Source: Lasiosphaeria ovina
Lineage: Eukaryota > Ascomycota > Sordariomycetes > Sordariales > Lasiosphaeriaceae
Assembly: GCA_033439765.1 (NCBI GenBank)
Contig: JAULSN010000004.1
Location: forward strand, 134,001 to 198,000
Reading direction: 5' to 3'
Length of the DNA stretch: 64,000 nt
This document shows, in pieces, positions 46,244 through 58,106 of this stretch. The notes beneath the pieces were generated by a model. It was not told the origin of the DNA. It saw only the letters and a program-made list of their open reading frames with translations, and did no database searches. The translations under genes and the position numbers were made by a program. How positions within the stretch are numbered: position 1 is the stretch's first letter; each line of letters opens with the position of its first letter.

Positions 46244-46770
46244 ACACCCAACGGACTGTCGGGTTTTGGCGGATGAAGTCCGAAACTTTTGGAATAGCAC
46301 GTGGGGCGACCGATGGCTAGGTCATCAATGTCTGTATCGACGTCATGGACTGTCCCGGGTATCCTTAGTCGTATCGGCGTTGAGGGGCCTGAAGCCGTGA
46401 ACCGTTCGAAGTGATCCGTCCGTTCTGTCGGGAAACAAGGAGTTTTCAGCATACCAATGGACTTTCGCAGCGAGAGATCCGTGACGCTATTTCCATGGCT
46501 GCAAAAACCTTGGCTGTGTGTATGTTTGCCTTTGTTTTGTGCCCGGGAGTAAGTATCTGACAGGCCGAGTGAGCAGTTGGGCCAGCGTCCAGCTTGAGGT
46601 TAGGTAACTAATAATTGGATGATCGACGACATCTGTCGCCGTCAAGTCGCTGAGAGACTTGACGAAAATATCTTTCCAGGTGTAGCACAAGCGCTTGGCC
46701 AACTCAGTCTTGTCGGGGGTATCCGCCAAATCCCCGAGCTGTCTCAGTTCCTGGATCTATTGGTGATCCA
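46228..46770 (-). pseudogene. Probable retrotransposon pol relic
   Basis: On the minus strand the stretch about 46757-46600 encodes ELAKRLCYTWKDIFVKSLSD followed by a TATDVVDHPI-like motif. This resembles the segment just before the reverse transcriptase of fungal LTR elements, where YTWKD and TDLIEH-type words are common. After about 160 bp the protein-like sequence shifts frame and fades into a second short frame (46452-46228). No protease, reverse transcriptase core, integrase or LTR is visible. The assignment rests on remembered motif similarity, so it is tentative. Confidence 0.35.
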
Positions 46771-47391
46771 TCGATCGCTAGATTAATGGTGTAAGTAGAG
46801 AAGTCATTAGCTCTGTTAGACAAGTTTAGAGCTCTGATAGAGAACCTTCAATGCCTCGCGTAGAATCCCCTAGGGCTAGTGTAAATAAATAACCAAAGCC
46901 CTATATTATCCTTCCAAATATATACCGGCATTCTTTGTTAAGGTCGTATTAGGTCCTAGTATTATATGTACCATACATAGTGTGGGCAGACGTTTTGACA
47001 GTCCGAACAGACGTTCTCCTAATCAATACCTTGGGTGGGGAAGACTGCTATACTTGGTCCGTTGAGATGGAAGTGGCGAGTCTTTGGCATTGATACTTAC
47101 AGAGAGAGCGGGAGACTCGGCGCAGATGACAGTATGACATATGGATCACTTTATAATCCAAAAGTATCCAAATATATTCCAATATTTACAGGTAGAATGT
47201 TGCGTGATATGCGAAACTAAATACAGGCAGATGAAAAGAAAAATATCGGATGTATGTCCATGTGTGTGTGTGTGTGTGTGTGATCCGATTTTAGTATCCA
47301 AGAACGAGGTTTCAAGATGAAATGTTTCTGACGAGTCCCTTTTTATTACCTCGTCGCTCATTACGTTCAAATCTCAGCCGCCAAGAAAACA
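46771..47391. other. A/T-rich spacer downstream of glucoamylase
   Basis: 620 bp with no gene, A/T-rich around 46870-46990, and a (TG)n microsatellite at about 47262-47281. Confidence 0.5.
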
Positions 47392-49536
<2,145 letters not shown>

Positions 49537-52170
49537 GGCGGGCTGGTAGAGGAAGAATGAGCTGCTGAGGCCGGTTTCGTTGGCTGAGGGCTGCAGAGCC
49601 CGACTGTCGGCAAAGAGAGCGGCCATGGCGATATTTGTAGATTCTCTCTAGAGTCGACCTCGTGTTCCCCTTCCCGTCATGGCTTGGCGGCTGTTACCCC
49701 TGGACGACGACCACAGCATGAAAACACGGACGGATAGTGGGCCTGGGCCTGGGCCTGGGACTGGAGCTGGGCTGGGGTGCAGGCTCGGCTTGCGCTTCGC
49801 TAGGGTGCATCAGTCGGCTCCGCGCCGTGTTGTATTATGGTGTGGGGAAAGGGCCGACCATTATCATCTATTCCGTCCATCTATACTATTCTATATGTAC
49901 ACGTGTATATACCCCTTTACCAAGAACTTACGTGTGCATTATAGTCATAGCTGGCTGTTATATGGCCCCACAGGTCTGGCAAATCGATCTGGTGTGACTG
50001 TCGACGCCATGGTCGACGCACCAGGCGCTGGGATTGGGCCATTGGGCCTCGGTTCAATCAATACATTGGGCGAGGCGTGAGGTCATCGCGTCGCCGCGTG
50101 CGCAGGAAAAGCACCGATGTCTTGCCGGAGCCGATGCAGGTGGCCAGAGCGCCACACCCGTCATTGAATCGCTGGTGATTTGCTGCTTCGGTTGCCGATA
50201 CATTCGGGGCGCGTTGTGTTGGAAGAGACTGTACGGATAGGATTGTCAACGGGATGCTTTCCATTCTTCCCTAGATTGGCGACAGAAACAAACCCTAGTT
50301 TTTTAGGTTGTTGGAAGGAAGGAGCATTGGGCTTCTAGACCTCTCGATTTACAATTCACAACTTGAACTCACGTACCGTACTGAAGCACCCCACATGGCC
50401 AAATTAGGAGCAGCATCACTCACGGCACAAGTGTCTCAACTCAAGATTGTTGTCATTTCTTCTGCTTTGATCTCATTACCTCGCTGTATCCGTAGATTTC
50501 AGACGGCGACTTCAGACGACTGTGCTTGGGTGCCAGCGTTAATGACGCGTGTGCCTGCTGGAATGGCAAGTTCGCCAGCCAGCCATCATCAATGGAATCA
50601 TAGATGGATGCCCCAACAGCGAGCCCCTCACCAAGACCAGATCCCAATCGGTCCTTCCAGGGCGTCAAGATGCATCGATCTCGGCAGCCCACGTCCCCTG
50701 CACTGGCGCTGCGGCACCCGGATCATAGCGGTTTGTGGGGTCCCCGGCCCCTAGAACGAGAATGGAAGCTCGCGCCGGCCGAGCAGGGCTGAGGCTGCAT
50801 TCGCTCTCTGCAGTGATACACAGGCACGAGACACACGTGTGTGTACTATATGCTGACATAATATGCTCCTCGGAATCGTAGCCAGGCGTCTAAACCTCCC
50901 AGCGTAGCACCAGCTAGTGTGAATACTTGAGCCCGCCTTGGTTCCGCCGAAAGACGCCGAGCAGCTTCGTTCGACTCGCGTACGCGACACAACTCCAAGC
51001 CACCGACTGCAACAGGATTCTCGTCTGTCTGCAAGGCCTCGGTCCTTCTCGACATAGCGTGAAGGAGTTCAAGCCCAGAGAACGCAAGTGGAGATGAGCA
51101 GTATGCAGCGAGAAAAGAGCAGAAGGACTTCACGACGAACGGGCTGGGCAGTAAATCTAGCCAGCCGAGTCACCATAGAGTCGGGCAACCAAGTCACAAG
51201 GCATGAGCATATCCTTAACATTAACCGCAGTCACGAAGAGCCCCCAGGAATAAATGTAGTAATGGTCATGGTTTCCCCCAGCCTCATAGACCGACGGTCT
51301 CGGCGAACGGATTGGAATATGACTTCCCCTAGTATCTGCTTCACCAAGCTCAAGCCTTGCGGCGAACTTGGCTCCCTAGAATTCGGTTGATCTAGGACCT
51401 GTCGGTGGAAGATTGGCATTGCGCAGTGCACCAACTCCTTTGTTACCGAGCTGCGTCAGCGCTCAACCCTAACGAATAGAGGAACGCCGGGCACAGATCC
51501 ATTGTGTTTGTGTGTTGGGGGGCAAGCTCAAAAGATGGGCTTAAGCTAGAGGGGGGTGGTAGGTGTCGAGCTAAGGAGATCTATATTCATCTCCCAACAG
51601 CGAGCAGCGCGGCCAGTTGCGAGTCAACGCATCTAGATGCATATGTCGTGACATTGACCCGGCTCGAGGTTGGCAGCGGACAGGCAATCTCTGCAGAGAT
51701 TCTTCTCACCTTCCTCCCCGTCCAGAGTACTGCGACCCAGTAACGTGGGCGAATGGATTGGGGAGGCTGTCTGCAGCCAATCTGCAAGGCCCCGAGCCAT
51801 GTTAGCTGCTGCTGCTGGTGCAGCTGCTGCTGCTGTGTTGCTGTTGGAGAGATGGTTTGGAAGATGTTCTGGAAGAGGAAGAACGGTGCATTTTGTACGC
51901 AGAGTTGGGTGGGGCGTTGGTGGAAAATAAATAAAATTTGGCAATTTTCATGTGGATTGTGGAACCCGTGTTTGGCAGCTGGCAGCTGCGGCTGTATCGT
52001 TATCTTATCGGCGGCCCCCCAAGACCATTAGCCCCATCGTCGCTGCAGCAGGGCGTAAGCTGTGTCATGATGACTTTGATCTTGTGTTTTCCTGAGGACG
52101 AGATTGATTCATCAACCATCGCAAAGTCTCACCGACCTCTTCCACGCGGCACATCGCCAAATCTGCCAAA
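49537..52170. other. Divergent upstream region glucoamylase/SNU66
   Basis: 2.6 kb with no recognised gene. On the glucoamylase side a GTATATAC word (49906-49913) is a TATA candidate, and a (GGGCCT)-like repeat lies at 49739-49775. A CTG-rich run (51805-51850) lies nearer SNU66. Carbon-regulated binding sites are expected for a glucoamylase promoter, but I cannot single any out reliably. Confidence 0.45.
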
Positions 52171-54162
52171 ATGGATGCTGCCTCGATTGAAGAAATCAAC
52201 AAGGTGCGCTGGGCAATGGGGATGAAGCCTTTGCCCGTACCCGGCGCTACCGAGGCACCACGAGGCCCGTCGCCCGACAAGGACCAAGATGTCGCCAGCA
52301 CCCTCGAAACCCGCGAGGCTGCCGCCTACGACAACTTCCGAAAGCTCCGCGAGGCAGAAGAGGCCAAGAAGCGCCGCGAGGAGAAGGCCGCCGCTGTCAA
52401 GAATGCACGCGACAAGGCCCAGCGCTTTGCCACCCTCGAGGGCAGGGGCCTGGCCGACCTCGACGACGAAGACGATCTCGACGCCAAGTCGTGGCTCAAG
52501 ACCCAGAAGAAGCGCCAAAAGAAGATCGAAGCCACGCGGAAGCTCGACGAGGAGAAGGCTGCCGCCGATGCCGCCGCCCAGCACACGGCCGACGACCTGG
52601 CCGGCGTCAAGGTCGCCCACGACATGGCCAGCTTCCTCGACGGCGACGAGCAGATCCTGACACTCAAAGACACGGGAGTCCTAGAGAACGAGGAAGAGGG
52701 CGACGAGCTCGAGAATCTGAGCTTGCGAGAGCAGGAAAAGCTACAAGAGAGGCTTGACCTCAAGAAGAAGCCGCTCTACGACCCCAACGACATTGACGAG
52801 ACTGCCGAGCACGTCATCTTATCCAAGTACGACGAGGAGATTGACGGGAAGAAGCGCAAAGTCTTCACCCTAGAGGGGGCGGGAACCTCGACAGAGCTGG
52901 CCGATATCCTTGACGCGCCAGTCCAGAGGCGGAAGCGCCAGGCTGCAGACATTGAAGTGCTTGGTAAGTCGCATGCTGTCACAGCTTTACTAGCGCGTAT
53001 TCTAACCAGGACTCAAACAGAAGACGCCCCTCCGCGAAACTCCGACTATCTCGATGCCTCGGAAGTCAAGGTCAAGAAGCCCAAGAAGAAAAAGTCAAAA
53101 ACCACGAGGCAGCGCCGCGCAGACGACGAGGATGCCCTGTTTGCAGGCGACCTGGGTACCACTGGCGATGACCAAGAAATGGACGTCGATTCTGGCGCCG
53201 TGATATACACCAAGAAGAAGAAGGTCTTTGACGATAACTTGCTTGACGACGAGGACCTCCAGACGTCGCTCGCCATGCAGAGGAAGGAGGCCCTGAAGAA
53301 ACGGAAGAAGACACGGCCCGAAGACATTGCCAGGCAGCTCCGAGAAGAGGGGTCGCAGTCTTTGGAGCCCGAATTCCTCGAGGGCGACAAGGGCATGGTC
53401 ATTGACGAGATTAGCGGATTCGTGGATGCTCTGAACCCTGAGCGACTGGAGGAGCGGAAGGCGGCCAAGGCGAAAGCTGCCACAGAGATGCAGGACGAAT
53501 CGTCGGACGACGAGGAGATGGCGGATGCCGACACCAAGCGCGAGTCTGTTGACCGGGACATGACGCCGTACGCCGACATGTCGACGGGCGTGGAGGAGGA
53601 GAAGCTTGTGGGCCAGGGCATGGCCGCGACGCTAGGACTCCTCAAGGACCGCCACCTCATCGAAGACACGAACGGCAGCGAGCTCAACGAGAAGTTCCGA
53701 CAGAAGCAAAAGTTCCTAGCCGAGCTGCACCGGCGCATGACGCTGTTCGACGAGGAGGCACGGCACCAGCGCGAGCGCGACCGGGCCAGCGGGCGGCTCG
53801 ACAAGCTGTCGATCCGGGAGCGCGAGGAGATCTCGCGGCAGCAGAACACGATGCGCGAGCAGCACCAGTCGCGCGTCATGGACCAGCTCTTCCGCGAAGG
53901 GTACCGGCCCAACGTAGAGCTGCGGTACGTGGACGACGACGGCCGCAGCCTCGACGCCAAGGAGGCCTTCAAGGACCTGTCGCACAAGTTCCACGGCAAG
54001 GGCAGCGGCAAGGGCAAGACGGACAAGCGGCTCAAGCGGCTGGCCGAGGAGAAGCGGCGCATGGCGCAGAGCATGCTCGATGCCAGCCAGAACGTCGGCA
54101 TGAGCACCGCCGCCTCGCACCAGGGCAAGAAGCGCAAGGAGGCCGGTGTGCGCCTCGCCTGA
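52171..54162 (+). CDS. SNU66: U4/U6.U5 tri-snRNP protein SNU66/SART1
   Basis: Spliceosomal protein of the tri-snRNP. Exons 52171-52963 and 53021-54162 give 644 aa. The 57-nt intron (GTAAGT, TTCTAACC branch, ACAG) is a multiple of three without stops, so an unspliced message would add 19 residues. The N terminus SIEEINKVRWAMGMKPL (about 5-21) fits the Hub1-binding HIND element known in Snu66/SART1. Then come a Lys/Arg/Glu-rich coiled region, LAGVKVAHDM with LTLKDTGVLE, the RQL-type DIARQL motif and the C-terminal signature RYVDDDGRSLDAKEAF and LSHKFHGKGSGKGKTDKR. The protein is very charged and probably mostly extended. All SART-1 family blocks I can recall are present. Confidence 0.94.
   Translation: MDAASIEEINKVRWAMGMKPLPVPGATEAPRGPSPDKDQDVASTLETREAAAYDNFRKLREAEEAKKRREEKAAAVKNARDKAQRFATLEGRGLADLDDEDDLDAKSWLKTQKKRQKKIEATRKLDEEKAAADAAAQHTADDLAGVKVAHDMASFLDGDEQILTLKDTGVLENEEEGDELENLSLREQEKLQERLDLKKKPLYDPNDIDETAEHVILSKYDEEIDGKKRKVFTLEGAGTSTELADILDAPVQRRKRQAADIEVLGKSHAVTALLARILTRTQTEDAPPRNSDYLDASEVKVKKPKKKKSKTTRQRRADDEDALFAGDLGTTGDDQEMDVDSGAVIYTKKKKVFDDNLLDDEDLQTSLAMQRKEALKKRKKTRPEDIARQLREEGSQSLEPEFLEGDKGMVIDEISGFVDALNPERLEERKAAKAKAATEMQDESSDDEEMADADTKRESVDRDMTPYADMSTGVEEEKLVGQGMAATLGLLKDRHLIEDTNGSELNEKFRQKQKFLAELHRRMTLFDEEARHQRERDRASGRLDKLSIREREEISRQQNTMREQHQSRVMDQLFREGYRPNVELRYVDDDGRSLDAKEAFKDLSHKFHGKGSGKGKTDKRLKRLAEEKRRMAQSMLDASQNVGMSTAASHQGKKRKEAGVRLA
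52964..53020 (+). other. In-frame intron in SNU66 (57 nt)
   Basis: Donor GTAAGT, branch TTCTAACC 16 nt from the end, acceptor AACAG. It contains no stop codon and is exactly 19 codons long. Confidence 0.85.
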
Positions 54163-56262
54163 GCCGTGCGATTGCGATGTGCTGTGCGATATACGATATG
54201 CCATAGACTGGCGGGCTGGCTGTCTGCCTGGCGTTTTTGGGGTTTTTGGACAGGTCTTCCAAGGTGCTTCCACCCTCTTTCTTCCACCGAATATCATGAT
54301 TTTTTATCAAGGTTCTACTGACACGGATGAGTCTGTCTTCCAGCATTGCAAGGTAGGGTCTCTTGCTCGTGTCTGTGCCCTTGGTCTCACACCAAAGAGC
54401 TGCCTTGCCTTACCACGACTTTGACTTTGACCTGCTGTCCACGTCCCGATGTAGCTGTAGTTTGTTGCTGCCGGCCCCTGAAGGTATACTGCCTGCCTGC
54501 CTGCTTAAAGTCTCACGTGACCAGCTGGAGGATGTAGTTTTTAGTTTGTAGTTTGTAGCATGTCTGTCTGCCTGTTGACGTAGGCTGTATGAGCAATGAA
54601 TGACCAAAGCTGTCCGCCACAAGTGCTGTATGTCGGGGGATGTGCGGCAGTGCGTCTCAGCGGGTTTATCTCGACTGTCTGGAGGTTCAGTTGTACAATG
54701 TGTATGTATCACTTGTGTAATGTATAGTGTGTAATAAGCTGCGGGATAAGCCTGACGAGTAGCTAATTAACTAATACAACGAATAGCTCGTTGATACTGT
54801 GCCCTGTCCTAGTCTATCTGTCTAGTCTTGCGACTGGGTTGGCTGTCTCGTGAACTTGGTAAGAACGTTGTAGGCCTGGTTGGTTTTTGCTGACTGTGGT
54901 TCGCCTCAAGACGCAGCTCAGGCTCTTCGTGGCTGTCTTTGTGATAGCTATAGAAACGGGCTGGATGGTTAGATAGGATTTGCCTCTTTTGGACGCAAAG
55001 CAAAAAAAACACCCCGGCAAAGCTCATGGTGTATAAAATACGTTACCTGGCAAGTCAAGAAGGGAATCTGAACGGTCCTTTTTGTTTCTTTCTTCCTTTT
55101 TGCCTCCGGCGGCCCTCCGGGGGCGCTGCCGCGGCCTGTCCTCGCTGCGCTCGAAAGTCGTCTTTCCTTCTTAGAGTCTTTGGATTTTCTTATTCTTTTA
55201 GGTAGCGTAGTGGCAGAGAGAGGCTTAATAAGTCACATACACACACTGGAGTGTCATCTACACCCACAGCAGACAGCCAAGTTCCAGACAGAATTTCTAA
55301 TGTAAGGGGGGGCGGGACCAAAAAAGAAATTCAAAAAAAAACCCCCCCCAATCTACGTTAGAGTAAAAAAGGAAAGGAAAGGAAAAGGAAAAAAAACATA
55401 CAACACCCGGGATTCGCTGGTGGTCACCGACCCAACTACTAGTTGGGCCCTTGGTTGTTTATCGAGGGGAGAGCGGACGGGATCCTAAGCTCTCAGCCAG
55501 GTATGGTCGTATATGACAGTCAAGGGGGGACTGTCGTGTATGTAGTCCTTCCGGGGGGGTTGGTTGTGCTCGTGGTTGACTGTAGAGATTCCTGGGGTAT
55601 GTCGAGTAGACAGGGAGGCTGTCTATAAGTGGGTAGGTATTTTATGATAGTCGGTAGTAAGTAGTGGTCTGTTATCTGTATTGTGGGAGCGAGAGGGTGC
55701 TGTGGTGGTGGTGAAATGAAGCCATTCAGACAAATTTCGTCGAAGCCAACAACCCATTCTTTTATAACCAATACAACAGTGTGCATAATACTACAGCAAT
55801 CGCTTGGTCTATTTTTTCAGTGCAGCCGCCGACGACTCGAAGACGATTCCTACTGAGCCCGTGTGTGTGCGCGCTTGTTCAAACCGAGCCCTTTTCTCAA
55901 CCCGAACGAAAAACGGAAAAAATAGACAAAACAAACAATCAGAAGCCGCTTAACCCTCGCCAATTGTGTTTGATACGTCCACCCTCTCATTGGTAATGGT
56001 AAGACAATACAATAAATATATATACATACACTGTGGGACCCTCTCACAACAGACAGCCGCGCACTCTATGAACAAGCCCCTTTTCGTCCTCCAGACAAAC
56101 AACTTTGTAGGTTCCCCGTCCCATCCTATATTGTATAAGCTCGTAGTAACACAGCAACACAGTATGTCACACGACTCAAGCAACCCCACCCGGTCATGCC
56201 CATTAAATACACATCCATTGATACACACATACACACATACACAAACACATCACCTCCCCCCC
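54163..56262. other. Intergenic region with dispersed repeat copy A
   Basis: 2.1 kb with no recognised gene. It holds the GC-rich repeat copy A, poly-G and poly-C runs near 55305-55350 and a purine run (GGAAA)n at 55370-55397. Confidence 0.5.
55077..55161 (+). repeat. GC-rich dispersed repeat, copy A
   Basis: A pyrimidine tract, then TGCCTCCGGCGGCCCTCCGG, GGGCGC and, after a variable middle, GCTGCGCTCGAAAGTCGT. Copy B occurs inverted at 57567-57680. Confidence 0.75.
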
Positions 56263-56550
56263 TTAGGTACTATCATCACCATCCCCCCGACTACGCATCA
56301 AGCGCGCCGCATAGCCCCGCGCCGCATCGGCGTGGCGCGTGCGGATATACCACGTGGCGGCGACGATGGACACGAAACAGAACATCCACAGCGCGACGAG
56401 CGCGCCGCTGCGCCGCGGCCGCTGGCCGTACGGCGAGTACGACGACGTGTACGTTGCTGTTCTGAGGGATGCGTAGCGCGTGCCTTTTCCTTTTGCTTCG
56501 CGGTCGTCGCGGTCGCGTTTCTTGCTGGCGTTTGATGGCGGGATTGCCAT
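56263..56550 (-). CDS. Small single-pass membrane protein, unknown function
   Basis: 95 aa from one exon with a good start context (AAAATGGC). Residues 1-50 are basic and polar (SNASKKRDRDDREAKGKG, then Tyr/Ser/Arg). Residues about 51-68 form one hydrophobic segment (LVALWMFCFVSIVAATWYI), and the tail is Arg-rich. By the positive-inside rule it has charge on both sides, so its topology is unclear. I recognise no family; it resembles neither Sec61-beta nor RAMP4 closely. Biased codon use and the clear hydrophobic helix make chance less likely. It lies between the two inverted copies of the GC-rich repeat. Confidence 0.55.
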   Translation of the reverse strand: MAIPPSNASKKRDRDDREAKGKGTRYASLRTATYTSSYSPYGQRPRRSGALVALWMFCFVSIVAATWYIRTRHADAARGYAARLMRSRGDGDDST

Positions 56551-57566
56551 TTTAATGTTGTGTTCTTTTGTATTTTTTGTTGTTGGTTTGTTGTTTCTCG
56601 ACTATGGGGAATCCAGTCTGTAGGTACCTAGGTAGGCAGGTTGGCTGCGCTACCTGACAAGAGCGAGGCACACTCATCAATTGGTGGTGATGTCGCCACA
56701 ATCGCAAGCCCAGGTAATATGGCGGGTAGATGAGGCAGATGGTATGCAACAAGGTATGATATCGATGCAGGGAGCCCAGCCAAGGCAGGCGTAGGCGTAG
56801 GAATAAAGCTGCAAGGTCTTGAAAGTCGAAAGCACTAGCAACTGCGTCGTCTGTCTGCCTGTGTCTCCCCGCGCAAGCCAGGATGAATAAAAGGACATAA
56901 ACAGAAGGTTTTATGACCTTATTGATCTAAGAAGCAATCAAATACCAAAACAGACAAACCCCAATCTGAATCAAGATGGCGGTGTAATGTCGTAGCTGCC
57001 AAAGTAAGGTATGAAGCTGCGTACCGCGGCACAGAGCTCCGAGCATTCGTCGAGGTGACGTGACGTGACGTCGCGGGACGGCGGGAGCTCCTTGCCGAAT
57101 GCGGACAAGCACCACTTGCACTTCCCGCGCGGCGCGCCCAGGCTGGCCTAGCTTTCGAGCGAGCATGGGGTTTAGGTTAGGTTAGGGGGCCTTTTTAAGC
57201 CTCTTCACTACAACCTCTCTCCGCCAGCCATCTTTCGCATCTACACAGTACAATTCCCCGATAGTTCCATCCCGACTACACGTACGGACAGGCTCTCACG
57301 AAACGAAATGCACAACCGATTACCTTACGTAGCAGGGGAATGAGCCAATGACTGACTGTATTAACAATCAAAATACACGATATGAATTTGTATTTTGTGA
57401 GGATTCCCTCCCTTCCACGTACTAATGGAATACTTTCCGTAGTCTGTTGTGAATATGAAAGCCTACGGTATGTAATAAAGTTGTAATAAGGTAGGTAGGT
57501 ATTGATCAGTTCAGTTTAGAATCTAGAGAGTACTGGGTATACATACATACCTACCTAGGTAAGGAA

Positions 57567-57636
57567 CGACTTTCGAGCGCAGCAAGCAGCTCGCCGCAGG
57601 CGCCCCCGGAGGGCCGCCGGAGGGCCGCCGGAGGCA
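57567..57636 (-). repeat. GC-rich dispersed repeat, copy B (inverted)
   Basis: The reverse complement reads TGCCTCCGGCGGCCCTCCGG twice in overlap, GGGGGCGC, a variable middle and GCTGCGCTCGAAAGTCGT. As in copy A, a pyrimidine tract precedes it on the same strand. Confidence 0.75.
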
Positions 57637-57639
57637 AGG

Positions 57640-57657
57640 CAAGAAAGAAGAAAGAAA

Positions 57658-57733
<76 letters not shown>

Positions 57734-57736
57734 GAA
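57640..57736. repeat. (GAAA)n microsatellite, about 20 copies
   Basis: Almost perfect AAAG tetranucleotides directly adjoining repeat copy B. They may derive from the repeat's own pyrimidine tail by expansion. Confidence 0.95.
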
Positions 57737-58106
57737 AGGGCCGCTGAGGTAGAGTATTTCACTAGTGAGTGTGCAATATACACATGTAGTCGTCGCTTGC
57801 AAGAGTAGACGAAAGAAAGTACCTATCCATGGACGTACATACTGTACATCTCAGCATGGATTGCTTATGTATTGCTTCCGCCTTAGTAAAATATTCTGAA
57901 ATTACGCCACGTCCATGCCTACCAGTGGATGGATGCCAATGGATACCAATGGATGTCAATGGATGCCTGCCCGCCTATACCAAGCGCAAATCGCCAGTTA
58001 CACACATACATACATGCTGTACAAAAATGCTACATTCAGAAACCGTGCCTGCTGCCGAAGTAGTACCCCTTAACCACTCCACCAGACAAGCAACGCCACC
58101 TTCACG

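Larger units (their letters stand above)
56551..58106. other. Intergenic region with copy B and simple repeats
   Basis: 1.55 kb with no recognised gene. It contains GGTTAGGTTAGGG-like words (57171-57187), repeat copy B, a (GAAA)n microsatellite and a 12-bp repeat CCAATGGATRYY at about 57930-57970. Confidence 0.5.

Noticed and set aside
50308..50754. 148-codon plus-strand frame in the glucoamylase/SNU66 gap
   Set aside because: No motif, poor start context and uneven composition.
53046..54287. 413-codon Ser/Arg-rich frame opposite SNU66
   Set aside because: It arises from Glu/Lys/Asp-rich codons read on the other strand. The sense protein is clearly SNU66.
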